DNA of 64,000 bases from Arenibacter echinorum (lineage in GTDB: Bacteria > Bacteroidota > Bacteroidia > Flavobacteriales > Flavobacteriaceae). Positions 19,285 to 28,569 of the stretch are shown here, in pieces; the stretch's first letter is position 1; every line of letters begins with the position of its first letter. The notes under the pieces are model-generated. The model was not told where the DNA came from and did no database searches. It saw only the letters and a program-made list of their open reading frames with translations. The stretch is from NCBI RefSeq assembly GCF_003259375.1, contig NZ_QLLN01000003.1:300955-364954 (forward strand), written 5' to 3'. Position numbers and translations under genes: made by a program.

Positions 19285-19959
19285 ATTTTATTCTCTTATT
19301 AATATATATGGGTAAATATTACTTCACAAAAATGGAAACATGGCATTTTTATTGGAGCTAAAGTTACTGGAGAAATTAATTTTTATTTTCCTGAAACTAC
19401 CAATTTATATATAAACTATACATTTAAGTAAATAACACCAATCAACTGGTTGTTAAATATTTTATCAAATAGTTTGTTTTTTGTAAACCACAAGCGCATT
19501 TACTGCAACGCCTACCACTTGTCTTATAAAACATGCAACCAAAGACCTAGGGAGATTCAAGTGTTGGCAGCACTAACTTTTATCTATATTTAGCCATATT
19601 TAGGCTTTCTCAATCCAATAAACCTGCCAAAGACCATTTTGTGTTTCCTACAAATATAAAATATATCCCAAGGGTTTACTAGCCTATATTTTATCGAATT
19701 CAGATTAAATATTGACTTTCCCGTTTTATAATCGATATTGCCTATAAACGTTGCCCTATTTTATAATTTCTAATATTTCAATTGGAAGAGGACAATACAA
19801 GACTTATTTTCTATAAAATAATTCATTCCTGCTCCAAAAGGCATCAGTTTTTAATCTATTTCTATCATTTACGGGGAAAAGGATAATTTTTTTAATCTGT
19901 TTTTATGATATTAGAGGAATATTCACAGCCTTATTACCAACCTAAATTAGAGTTAAGCC
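19285..19959. other. Divergent intergenic control region
   Basis: A 675-bp AT-rich stretch separates the dehydrogenase operon (minus) from the esterase/glycerate-kinase operon (plus). It should carry both promoters and probably regulator sites, as the two arms look like one pathway. A TTG and a near-match to the -7 element (AATAGTTTG around 19467-19476) are present but not convincing. No ORF, RNA gene or strong repeat was seen. Confidence 0.5.
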
Positions 19960-20778
19960 ATGAAAAAGCTAGTCTTATACATGTTTTTGGCAGTATTGCC
20001 ACTATATGCCAACGGTCAGGCCCTTAGTTATAAGACCATAGACAATGTATATTATTACGATTCCCAAGCAGTCGAACCGACTACTTATATGAAAGAAAAA
20101 AATCTTTTGGACATCTATTATCCGGAAGGGGATCATAAAGTACCAGTGGTTATCTGGTTTCATGGTGGAGGTCTAACGGCTGGTCAAAAAGAAATTCCAT
20201 CTGCATTAAAGGATAAAGGATTTTGTGTAGTTGGAGTAGGGTATAGACTTTCTCCAAATATAAAGGCCGAAACCTGTATTGCCGATGCTACTGCAGCCAT
20301 TGCTTGGGTGTTTAAGAACATTGATCGTTATAATGGCGATCCCAACCAAATATTTGTCTCGGGACATTCAGCAGGAGGCTATTTGGCCTTAATGGCCGTT
20401 TTGGACAAAAGCTGGCTCCAAAAATATAATTTGGATTCCGATCTAGTCGCAGGTCTAGTGCCTTTTAGTGGACATACCATTACCCATTTTACGATAAGAA
20501 AGGAACAGGGTATCCCTGGGGAACAACCAATTGTTGATAGGTTGGCTCCCTTGTACCATGTTAGAAAAAATGCCCCACCTACCTTATTGATTACCGGGGA
20601 CAGGGAAAAAGAGATGTTGGGACGTTATGAGGAAAATGCTTATTTCTATAGGATGATGAAAGTTGCTGGACATCAGGATATTACCCTATACGAAATGGAC
20701 GGTTATGGACATAACATGACCCACCCGGCATTTCCCTTATTGGTTGATTTTGTAAAATCCAAATCGAAAGTGGAGTAG
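19960..20778 (+). CDS. Exported alpha/beta-hydrolase, carbohydrate-esterase-like
   Basis: A 272-aa esterase of the HSL/BD-FAE-like group with a signal peptide (about 1-20, ending ANGQ). The oxyanion motif HGGG is at 68-71, the nucleophile is Ser137 in GHSAGG, the acid is probably the Asp in LLITGDRE, and the His is in DGYGHN. Such enzymes remove acetyl, feruloyl or similar groups from sugars and polysaccharides. It opens the plus-strand operon that continues with glycerate kinase 110 bp downstream. The catalytic residues are seen; the substrate is inferred from the context. Confidence 0.85.
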   Translation: MKKLVLYMFLAVLPLYANGQALSYKTIDNVYYYDSQAVEPTTYMKEKNLLDIYYPEGDHKVPVVIWFHGGGLTAGQKEIPSALKDKGFCVVGVGYRLSPNIKAETCIADATAAIAWVFKNIDRYNGDPNQIFVSGHSAGGYLALMAVLDKSWLQKYNLDSDLVAGLVPFSGHTITHFTIRKEQGIPGEQPIVDRLAPLYHVRKNAPPTLLITGDREKEMLGRYEENAYFYRMMKVAGHQDITLYEMDGYGHNMTHPAFPLLVDFVKSKSKVE

Positions 20779-20888
20779 TAAGACTTAATATTTAAAAAAT
20801 GGATATGATTTTTAACGTGCCAATATTTTGTACATTATTCCCTTGTATTTATAAGTCAAAAAAATAACCTGGAGCCAATCAATATATA

Positions 20889-22028
20889 ATGAAAATCGTA
20901 ATAGCCCCTGATTCTTTTAAGGAATGTTTATCAGCGCAGGAAGTGGCCAGCAATATAGCTATAGCCATACGAAAGATAGCCCCTACGGCAGAAATCTTCG
21001 AAATTCCTATATCGGATGGAGGTGAAGGCGTACTTGAAGCGCTTATAAATGGGGTTGGTGGCCGTAGAATATCTGTTTCCGTACTGGATCCCCTTATGCG
21101 CCAAGTAAATGCTGAATACGGTATTTTAAAGGATGGAAAAACCGCCGTTATAGAGATGGCCAAGGCCTCCGGATTGGAATTGCTCCAAGAAGTTGAAAAG
21201 AACCCTCTAACAACTACAACCTTTGGTACGGGACAATTGATCAAGGATGCATTAAATAAGGGTTGCGATAAGATTATTATCGGTATTGGCGGAAGCGCCA
21301 CCAATGATGGGGGAGTTGGAATGGTCAGGGCACTTGGAGCTAAATTCTTGGATGATAAGGGTCAAGAGATCCCCGAAGGAGGTGGAAGCCTGGATAGGTT
21401 GAAGAGCATAGATTTGTCCAATTTTGATAAAAGAATTGAAAATTGCGAGGTAATTGTGGCCTGTGATGTATCCAATCCACTTACTGGTGCCAATGGTGCC
21501 TCCATGGTTTATGGAGCCCAAAAAGGTGGTAGTTCGGAAGATTTGGAAATTTTGGATAGGAACCTTACCCACTATGCCAATAAAATTAAGGCCGCCCTTG
21601 CTATAGATGTTTCACAGATTCCCGGAGCAGGAGCAGCTGGTGGAACTGGTGCCGGATTAATGGCCTTTTTGAAGGGCACACTGGTAAATGGAATAGAATT
21701 AATTCTACAGACCATTAAAATAGAAGAATTCATAAAACAAGCTGACCTGGTCTTTACCGGTGAAGGAAAAATAGACGGGCAAACCCTACATGGCAAAACT
21801 ATTTCCGGAGTTGCTGCCATGGCAAAAAAATATGAAGTACCGGTAATCGTGCTTACTGGAAAAATAGGGGAGGGAATTGAGGAAATATACAGCATTGGTG
21901 TCAGTGCGGTGTTCTCCATAGTAAGTCAACCTATGGAGTTAAAGGCGGCTATAGAACAGGCTCCTGTATTAATTCAGGACTGTACTAAAAATGTAATGGC
22001 CACCATAATGTGTTTTAATAGCGATTAA
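20889..22028 (+). CDS. Glycerate kinase, GlxK/GarK family
   Basis: A 379-aa cytoplasmic kinase. The N-terminus MKIVIAPDSFKECLSA and the motifs PISDGGEG, IGIGGSATNDGG (residues about 134-145), VACDVSNPL.G, PGAGAAGGTGAG and TGEGKIDGQT are diagnostic of the GlxK/GarK family (glycerate kinase type I). Members phosphorylate D-glycerate with ATP, usually to 2-phosphoglycerate, and so feed lower glycolysis. With the aldolase and D-2-hydroxyacid dehydrogenase on the opposite strand it completes a garLRK-like route. The length is normal for the family (about 375-385 aa). Confidence 0.95.
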   Translation: MKIVIAPDSFKECLSAQEVASNIAIAIRKIAPTAEIFEIPISDGGEGVLEALINGVGGRRISVSVLDPLMRQVNAEYGILKDGKTAVIEMAKASGLELLQEVEKNPLTTTTFGTGQLIKDALNKGCDKIIIGIGGSATNDGGVGMVRALGAKFLDDKGQEIPEGGGSLDRLKSIDLSNFDKRIENCEVIVACDVSNPLTGANGASMVYGAQKGGSSEDLEILDRNLTHYANKIKAALAIDVSQIPGAGAAGGTGAGLMAFLKGTLVNGIELILQTIKIEEFIKQADLVFTGEGKIDGQTLHGKTISGVAAMAKKYEVPVIVLTGKIGEGIEEIYSIGVSAVFSIVSQPMELKAAIEQAPVLIQDCTKNVMATIMCFNSD

Positions 22029-22099
22029 TATCAACGGATTTATAATAGAGATATCAAAGTCCAAAAAAAAAATCAAATAAACTAAATAGAAAATCAATT

Positions 22100-22960
22100 A
22101 TGCCGAATCCATGGACGGGGAAAGGAAACCCCTACACTAAACAAGAAGTTAGAGACAGATTACAAGCAGTAGTAAATCAAAAAAAAGCCATTATTGCGGC
22201 CGGAGCCGGTACTGGGATCAGTGCTAAATTTATAGAAAAAGGTGGGGCGGATTTGATCATCATCTACAACTCGGGCAGGTTCAGAATGTCCGGACATGGT
22301 TCAACAGCAGGTATGATGGCCTATGGGGATGCCAACGCCGTAGCTATGGAAATTGGGGAATTCGAGGTTTTGCCCGTGGTAGAGGAAATTCCTGTTATCT
22401 GTGGTGTGCACGGAAGTGACCCAAGAAGAAGGATGTGGCATTTTTTGGGAAAAGTAAAGGATATGGGATTCTCCGGGGTCAATAATTTTCCAACACATTC
22501 CATTATTGATGGTCATTTTAGAAATGTTCTAGAAGAAACGGGAATGAGTTTTCAAAAAGAAGTGGATATGGTAGATCTGGCCACTAAAATGGACCTTTTT
22601 TCTATCGTATATGTTGGCAAACCGGAAGAGGCCGTAAAAATGGCCGATGTGGGTGCAGATGCCATAATTGCGCATGTAGGGACAACTGTTGGGGGATCTA
22701 TTGGAGTTACCAATGCTTCTGCATCTATGGATGATGCACTGGAGCGTACCCAAAAAATTGTCGACGCCGTTAAAAAGGCAAATCCCAACGCATTTTTATT
22801 GGCCCATGGTGGACCAATAAATACCCCCGCCGACGTAAAATACGTATTGGAACATTGCAAGGGTCTGCATGGCTTTGTAGGGGCATCGTCTTTGGAAAGA
22901 ATGGGGATAGAACAGTCATTGACCAATCTGACCAAGGAATTCAAAGCATTGACCCTATAG
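22100..22960 (+). CDS. PEP-hydrolase-family TIM-barrel protein
   Basis: A 286-aa protein of the group annotated as phosphoenolpyruvate hydrolase family or TIM-barrel signal transduction protein (PF09370), related to one half of the plant Tm-1 protein. Strongly conserved segments: IIAAGAGTGISAKFIEKGGAD near the N-terminus, YNSGRFRMSGHGS, PVICGVHGSDP, GVNNFPT, IIAHVG.TVGGS and LLAHGGPI, all phosphate- or carboxylate-binding style loops of a (beta/alpha)8 barrel. The Tm-1-like UPF0261 partner often found beside it is absent here. It lies between glycerate kinase and a cupin, 7 bp from the latter. I infer a lyase or hydrolase acting on a 3-carbon acid; no member's reaction is firmly established. 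Confidence 0.85.
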   Translation: MPNPWTGKGNPYTKQEVRDRLQAVVNQKKAIIAAGAGTGISAKFIEKGGADLIIIYNSGRFRMSGHGSTAGMMAYGDANAVAMEIGEFEVLPVVEEIPVICGVHGSDPRRRMWHFLGKVKDMGFSGVNNFPTHSIIDGHFRNVLEETGMSFQKEVDMVDLATKMDLFSIVYVGKPEEAVKMADVGADAIIAHVGTTVGGSIGVTNASASMDDALERTQKIVDAVKKANPNAFLLAHGGPINTPADVKYVLEHCKGLHGFVGASSLERMGIEQSLTNLTKEFKALTL

Positions 22961-22967
22961 TTTGTCT

Positions 22968-23378
22968 ATGGAAAGGAACTGGAAATTCGTCAAGGAAAAA
23001 GACCAAATGTTCGAAACGGCCTTCGGGCGGGATCATCATTGGCATTATCATCCCGAAATTATAAAACAGGCCGACTCCTATATGGTGAAGGTGGTTATGC
23101 CGGAAGGCGGTGGACATAATTTTCATGTTCACCCCGAAATGCATGAAATTCTTTACGTACTCAAAGGTACTGCGGAACAATGGATAGAAGATGAAATGCA
23201 GCTACTGGAGGCGGGCGACTCCGTTTATATAGGTGCCAATGTAGCACACGGTACTTTTAATGCCGGACAAGGGGAATTGGAGTTTTTGGCGATCCTATCC
23301 CCTCCGGAAGGATGGGAAGCGGGTACTGTGGATGTAAGTGAAAGTGCCCCTTATTCGGAATATCGTCCTCGAATATAA
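22968..23378 (+). CDS. Small cupin-domain protein
   Basis: A single-domain cupin of 136 aa. The beta-barrel motif 1 is GGGHNFHVHPEMHEILYVLKG, with the metal ligands His-x-His and Glu, and motif 2 is AGDSVYIGANVAHGTFNAG, with the last His ligand. The frame also allows a TTG start at 22962, one base after the previous stop; I prefer the ATG at 22968. Either way the gene is tightly coupled to the TIM-barrel gene. Metal-cupins of this size act as sugar isomerases, lyases or dioxygenases. The operon position suggests sugar-acid conversion, but the reaction cannot be told from sequence. Confidence 0.85.
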   Translation: MERNWKFVKEKDQMFETAFGRDHHWHYHPEIIKQADSYMVKVVMPEGGGHNFHVHPEMHEILYVLKGTAEQWIEDEMQLLEAGDSVYIGANVAHGTFNAGQGELEFLAILSPPEGWEAGTVDVSESAPYSEYRPRI

Positions 23379-23457
23379 TGATCTAAAATATTGCCTTCTT
23401 CTTAAAGTTATTTCAATTACGCTTGGCTGTAGTTATTTATAATATAAAATTTAGAAA

Positions 23458-26400
23458 ATGAAAAATGTAACCGCTTACCTTTCTTTGTTATTTTGTGGAA
23501 TGGTCGTTTTATCCAGCTGCTCCGGGGAAAAAGAGCCCCCCCCGCCATTGACCTATACTGGAGAGAACCCTAGGGTTCAGGATCCTTTAAGTCCAGAGGA
23601 TTCCCAAAAACATATTCAGCTTCCGGAAGGCTTCAAAGTGGAGCTCTATGCCGCCGAGCCCAATATTATAAACCCAATAGCCTTCACTTGGGATGAAAGG
23701 GGCAGGCTATGGGTGGTACAGTCCCAGGATTACCCGCATGGGCTGGCCAATGATGTTGGTGGTGATAGAATTACTATCTGTGAAGATACCAACGGGGATG
23801 GCAAGGCCGATAAATTTACCGATTATGCCACCGAGCAAAATCTAACAACGGGAATTACTTTGGTAAATGGAGGGGCTATTGTGTCGCAAGCTCCCAATAT
23901 GGTTTTTTTGGAAGATACCGATGGGGACGACAAAATGGACAAGCGTACCGTTTTATTCGAAGGTTTTGGAACCTGGGACACTCATGCCGGACCATCAAAT
24001 CTGCGCTATGGCGTCGATAATATGATATGGGGTTCCGTTGGGTATTCGGGTTTCGAAAATCAGTTTCAGGGCAAGCCTGTGGAATTTAAAATGGGCGTCT
24101 ACAAATTTGCCAAGGATGGTTCCTATTTTGAACCTGTAGGTCAATTTAACAACAATACCTGGGGCCTTGGTTTTAACGAGAATTTTGAAATATTTGGTTC
24201 TACGGCCAACAACAACCATTGTTGTTATGTTGGTATTCCCCTAAACCACTACGATTATTTAAATAAACTGCCTTCCTGGGCTGTCAATGCCGATTTTATC
24301 CAAGGACACTATGAAATTACTCCTGTAGATACCATTCCGTTGCAACAGGTAGATGTTCGTGGAGGTTATACCGCAGCTGCCGGGGCCAATTTCTATACCG
24401 CGCGAAACTATCCAGAGGCCTACCAAAATCAAATGTATGTATGCGAACCTACCGGACATTTGGTGCATATTGCAAAAATTGTCAAGGATGGGGCAGGGTA
24501 TAAGGAGGTCGACGGTGGAAATATCTTTGCGAGTACCGATGCTTGGACTGCACCAGTTTTCGCAGAAACCGGACCAGATGGAAATTTATGGGTCGCAGAT
24601 TGGTACAACCCCGTAATTCAGCATAATCCGGACAAACGCGGGATGGACAATCAAATTTGGAACGCGGATAAGGGAGAAGGCAACGCCCATTTAAATAAAC
24701 TGCGCGATTATGGCCATGGTAGGATATACGTAATTACCCATGAGGACGCTGATGACTCGGATATCACTTCCTTGGATCCCGAGGATGATAAAGCACTTTT
24801 GGAGGCCCTCGGAAGTGATAATATGTTCTGGCGCACCACCGCGCAGCGCCTGATAGTGGAGAACAAGAAGGTGTCATTAATTCCGGGCTTGATCAATATG
24901 GCCGGGAACAATGATATTGATTATAGCGGTCTCAATGCCAGTGCCTTGCACGCACTGTGGACTTTAAAAGGCCTGGGAGCACTTAACGATTCCAATACGG
25001 CCGCCAACGAAGTGGTCAAAAAAGCATTGGCAAGTAGCTCCTATGGAGTAAAACGGGCCGCACTCGCTTTATTGCCTGCAACAAAAGAAAGTAGTGAAGT
25101 CTTGGCGCAATCCGGCCTATTGAGCAGTACAGATCTACATATGAGGCTTGCTGCAGTATTGCGCGCAGGGGAATTACCGGAATCCAGCGCATTATATCTA
25201 GAAATAGAAAAATTGTCCAAGGACGATGCCAGCACTTCTGACAAATGGCTCAATGCCGCCATAAAAATTTATTTCAGAGAATTGAACTTTCAAGAAGTAG
25301 ACCCTTCAACCGTAGTTATGGTAATACCCTCGGCAGAAGAAAAAAAAACCACTTGGAATTACACTACTGACAAACCTGCCGATAACTGGACTAAATTGGA
25401 ATTCGATGACTCCGATTGGAAAAAGGGTGCTGCCAAGTTTGGAGGCGATAAAATGAAACAGGTGAACACCCCATGGAGCAGTTCGGATATTTGGATGCGT
25501 CAAGAAGTGGTTGTTTCTGATGAAATTACTGAACCTGTTATCAAAATAGCCCATGATGACGACTATGAAATATATGTCAATGGCCAGCTTTTGATGTCGG
25601 AAACCGGATCCAGTGAAGTTTATAAGTACATAAAACTGGACAAGGAGAAAGGCGAATTGTTCAAAAAAGGCAAGAATCTAATCGCCGTTCACTGTGTTAA
25701 TACCGGAGGAAATCAGCACATTGATATGGGCATAGGTAAGGTGGGTAGAATAAAGGCCGATGTAACCTTTATACTCAATACCGTAAACCAAGAAATGGCT
25801 TATGATAAAAAGACACTTCACGCCACGGCTGGGCAGACCGTGGAAATAGTATTGAACAATAAGGATCAAATGTCCCATAATTTGGTGGTCATTCAACCAG
25901 GAAGTGTGGAAACTTTCGGGGCCATGGTAGATGGATTTCTAAAGAATCCTGAAGCCGAAAAAATGGGATATGTTCCAAAATCGAGATATGTGCTGGGGGC
26001 AACGGATATGTTGACACCGGGAGTTACGGGGTCTGTAGTGTTTAAACTTCCAGATACTCCGGGTATTTATCCATACGTCTGCACTTTTCCAGGGCATTGG
26101 CGAATGATGCAGGGGGTAATTATAGTAACTGCTCCTGGATCATACATTTCCGAGGATAAGGAAGCTCTGAAAATCTCGGCCATGGGCGGTGGTGGATCCC
26201 ATGACTTCCTTAAATTTTTTGGCGTTGCGGATGGTAAAATCCTTAGTAATGGCGGGAAGAACACAGTGATCTACACAGAAAATTCAATGGAATTGGGAAC
26301 CTTGCTTCCAACTACCGATGTGCTATTATTAAGTAACAACAAACCTTTGGACAAAAATACCCGAAATGCTATTATATCCCGTGTAAACTCAGGGGATATG

Positions 26401-26796
26401 AATATGCTTATCTACCATCCAAGTACTTGGTACAATTGGGAGGACTGGCCGGAATACAATAAAACCCTGGTTGGGGGAGGATCCAGGTCCCATGAAGATC
26501 TACAGGAATTTGAAGTAAGGGTTCTTAAGCCAGATCATCCCATAATGAAAGGCGTTCCCTCCAAATTCAGAATCGTGGACGAATTGTACCGATGGGAAAA
26601 GGACCCTGAAGCGGAAATAGAGGTTCTAGCGGTAAGTAGGGGCCTAAAATCCGGAGAAGAATATCCCACCGTATGGATCGTAAAACATCCAAAAGTGAAA
26701 ATTGTCGGGAATACTTTAGGGCACGATGAAAGGGCACATGGACACAAGGCCTACCAAGCCATTTTAAAAAACAGTCTGGATTGGGTAGAAAAATAA
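23458..26796 (+). CDS. Lipoprotein sugar-dehydrogenase-like protein with azurin-like and ThuA domains
   Basis: A 1112-aa lipoprotein (lipobox ending VLSSC, Cys21). Modules in order: a sorbosone-dehydrogenase-type beta-propeller (about 45-430; FKVELYAAEPNIINP, CEDTNGDGKADK, GPDGNLWVADWYNP); HEAT-like helices (about 435-600); a beta-sandwich reminiscent of GH2 sugar-binding domains (about 620-760); a cupredoxin domain (about 765-895) with the full azurin-type copper set His807 (MSHNLVV), Cys875, His880 and Met884 (CTFPGHWRMM); and a ThuA-like domain (about 905-1112). Homologous membrane-bound dehydrogenases usually end in a CxxCH cytochrome c; no CxxCH occurs here. I infer electron transfer from an oxidised sugar to the copper centre. 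It closes the plus-strand operon. Confidence 0.85.
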   Translation: MKNVTAYLSLLFCGMVVLSSCSGEKEPPPPLTYTGENPRVQDPLSPEDSQKHIQLPEGFKVELYAAEPNIINPIAFTWDERGRLWVVQSQDYPHGLANDVGGDRITICEDTNGDGKADKFTDYATEQNLTTGITLVNGGAIVSQAPNMVFLEDTDGDDKMDKRTVLFEGFGTWDTHAGPSNLRYGVDNMIWGSVGYSGFENQFQGKPVEFKMGVYKFAKDGSYFEPVGQFNNNTWGLGFNENFEIFGSTANNNHCCYVGIPLNHYDYLNKLPSWAVNADFIQGHYEITPVDTIPLQQVDVRGGYTAAAGANFYTARNYPEAYQNQMYVCEPTGHLVHIAKIVKDGAGYKEVDGGNIFASTDAWTAPVFAETGPDGNLWVADWYNPVIQHNPDKRGMDNQIWNADKGEGNAHLNKLRDYGHGRIYVITHEDADDSDITSLDPEDDKALLEALGSDNMFWRTTAQRLIVENKKVSLIPGLINMAGNNDIDYSGLNASALHALWTLKGLGALNDSNTAANEVVKKALASSSYGVKRAALALLPATKESSEVLAQSGLLSSTDLHMRLAAVLRAGELPESSALYLEIEKLSKDDASTSDKWLNAAIKIYFRELNFQEVDPSTVVMVIPSAEEKKTTWNYTTDKPADNWTKLEFDDSDWKKGAAKFGGDKMKQVNTPWSSSDIWMRQEVVVSDEITEPVIKIAHDDDYEIYVNGQLLMSETGSSEVYKYIKLDKEKGELFKKGKNLIAVHCVNTGGNQHIDMGIGKVGRIKADVTFILNTVNQEMAYDKKTLHATAGQTVEIVLNNKDQMSHNLVVIQPGSVETFGAMVDGFLKNPEAEKMGYVPKSRYVLGATDMLTPGVTGSVVFKLPDTPGIYPYVCTFPGHWRMMQGVIIVTAPGSYISEDKEALKISAMGGGGSHDFLKFFGVADGKILSNGGKNTVIYTENSMELGTLLPTTDVLLLSNNKPLDKNTRNAIISRVNSGDMNMLIYHPSTWYNWEDWPEYNKTLVGGGSRSHEDLQEFEVRVLKPDHPIMKGVPSKFRIVDELYRWEKDPEAEIEVLAVSRGLKSGEEYPTVWIVKHPKVKIVGNTLGHDERAHGHKAYQAILKNSLDWVEK

Positions 26797-26924
26797 TGTA
26801 GCGTAATATAGTCATTCGGACATAATCAGTGACTGAAGTAGGGGTCAAGAGTATGGAAGAATATTTTAGGTAAAATTCATTATACAGTGGAATTAAATCA
26901 ATATCCGATTTTAATTACAATCTT

Positions 26925-26942
26925 AAATAAGAACTCTTATTT
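26925..26942. repeat. 7-bp inverted repeat upstream of the antiporter gene
   Basis: AAATAAG (26925-26931) and CTTATTT (26936-26942) form a perfect inverted repeat with a 4-nt spacer, ending 28 bp before the antiporter ATG. It could be an operator or a weak terminator for the upstream gene; the sequence alone does not decide. Confidence 0.35.
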
Positions 26943-26970
26943 TTACGGAAATACAATTTAGTCCTACATA

Positions 26971-28434
26971 ATGAATTTAACCATAGAAAATATAGTCTTA
27001 GTCGGTTCAATACTACTTTTTATAAGTATCGTTGTAGGTAAGACTTCCTATAAATTTGGGGTGCCCACCCTGTTGCTCTTTTTGGCCATAGGAATGTTGG
27101 CTGGTTCAGATGGCATTGGGGGAATACGTTTTGACGACCCCAAAATTGCCCAATTTATTGGAATCGTATCCCTTAATTTTATTTTGTTCTCCGGGGGATT
27201 GGATACCAACTGGGAAGCAGTCAAGCCCATTATCAAGGAAGGCCTGGTACTTTCTACCTTGGGTGTTTTATTGACTGCCCTTACCTTAGGTACCTTTGTT
27301 TGGTTTATTACCGACTTCACCGTTTACGAAAGTATGCTACTGGGTTCCATTGTATCCTCCACGGACGCCGCTGCCGTTTTTTCCATTTTGCGATCCAAAA
27401 GTCTGGCCTTAAAAACCAATCTTAGACCAACCTTGGAATTGGAAAGTGGTAGTAACGACCCAATGGCCTATGTATTGACCCTTGCTTTCTTGACCCTGGT
27501 AATTCATCAGGACCAAAGCATTTTTTCCATCATACCGTTATTTTTACAACAAATGATTTTGGGTGGAGCTGCAGGTTTCGGTTTTGGAAAACTGAGTAAA
27601 TATATTATCAATAATATTAAACTCGACTTTGAAGGCCTTTATCCCGTATTGGCAATAGCTCTAATGTTTATTACATTTTCTGCAACCGACTTTGTTGGTG
27701 GTAATGGATTTCTGGCCATCTACATATGTGCTGTATATCTTGGCAATCAGGATTTGATACACAAGAAAACCATTCTAAAAATGTTCGATGGTCTGGCTTG
27801 GTTAATGCAAATTGTACTCTTCCTAACCCTAGGCTTGCTGGTATTTCCTTCACAAATTATTCCGTATATAGGAATAGGTTTACTTATTTCGTTATTCCTC
27901 ATTATAGTCGCCAGACCTCTCAGTGTATTTCTAAGTCTGATCTTTTTCAAAATGCGAATGAAAAGGCGATTTTATATTTCATGGGTCGGTTTACGTGGAG
28001 CAGTGCCAATCGTATTTGCTACTTACCCACTTTTAGCGGGAATAGACAAGGCGAATATGATTTTTAATATTGTATTCTTTATCTCGGTAACCTCTATTCT
28101 AATTCAAGGAACCACACTCTCCATTGTAGCTAAATGGTTAGGCGTTGCCATCCCTGAAAAAGCAAAGAAATTAACAACAACAGATCTGTTATTTTCTGAA
28201 AATCCCAAGACTATTATGAGAGAAATTGCTGTAGGCGCTGATTGCTATGCGGCAAACAAAAAGATTGTTGATTTGGGTTTCCCTAAGAATGCGATAATTG
28301 CCATGATTAAAAGAGGGGACAAGTATATTACCCCAAACGGATCCACGGAAATTGAAAGTGATGATACCTTGATTGTTCTTGCTGACCAACAAAGAATTAT
28401 AGACGAAGTTTATAAAACATTGAGGATAGAATAG
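26971..28434 (+). CDS. K+/H+ antiporter, CPA1 family with TrkA-C domain
   Basis: A 487-aa inner-membrane cation/proton antiporter. About 12 hydrophobic helices span residues 5-395. The CPA1 ion-binding Asn-Asp pair is visible in LESGSNDPMA, and the family segment GSIVSSTDAAAVFSILR precedes it. The conserved WVGLRGAVPIVFATYP helix is near residue 345. Residues about 405-487 form a cytosolic TrkA-C (RCK-C) regulatory domain (IVDLGFPKNAIIAMIKRGD..ITPNG..EIESDDTLIVLAD). Length and architecture match NhaP2/CvrA-type potassium/proton antiporters involved in pH and volume control. It stands alone and separates the sugar-acid operon from the nitrate island. Confidence 0.9.
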   Translation: MNLTIENIVLVGSILLFISIVVGKTSYKFGVPTLLLFLAIGMLAGSDGIGGIRFDDPKIAQFIGIVSLNFILFSGGLDTNWEAVKPIIKEGLVLSTLGVLLTALTLGTFVWFITDFTVYESMLLGSIVSSTDAAAVFSILRSKSLALKTNLRPTLELESGSNDPMAYVLTLAFLTLVIHQDQSIFSIIPLFLQQMILGGAAGFGFGKLSKYIINNIKLDFEGLYPVLAIALMFITFSATDFVGGNGFLAIYICAVYLGNQDLIHKKTILKMFDGLAWLMQIVLFLTLGLLVFPSQIIPYIGIGLLISLFLIIVARPLSVFLSLIFFKMRMKRRFYISWVGLRGAVPIVFATYPLLAGIDKANMIFNIVFFISVTSILIQGTTLSIVAKWLGVAIPEKAKKLTTTDLLFSENPKTIMREIAVGADCYAANKKIVDLGFPKNAIIAMIKRGDKYITPNGSTEIESDDTLIVLADQQRIIDEVYKTLRIE

Positions 28435-28569
28435 CCTAAATTTTTTATTTTCTTTCATGCTCCCCTGATGGTCCGTTTTGTTACAATCAACAGCATAACA
28501 AGATAAGCTGTACTCAGCTATTCGATTCCAGAATATTTTTAGTTTTTACTCTGTGCTAAATAGCTAGTA

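Noticed and set aside
22841-22852. AATACGTATT inside the TIM-barrel gene, resembling the nitrate operator
   Set aside because: It lies inside a coding region far from any promoter; several isolated TACGTA copies occur in coding sequence, as expected by chance.
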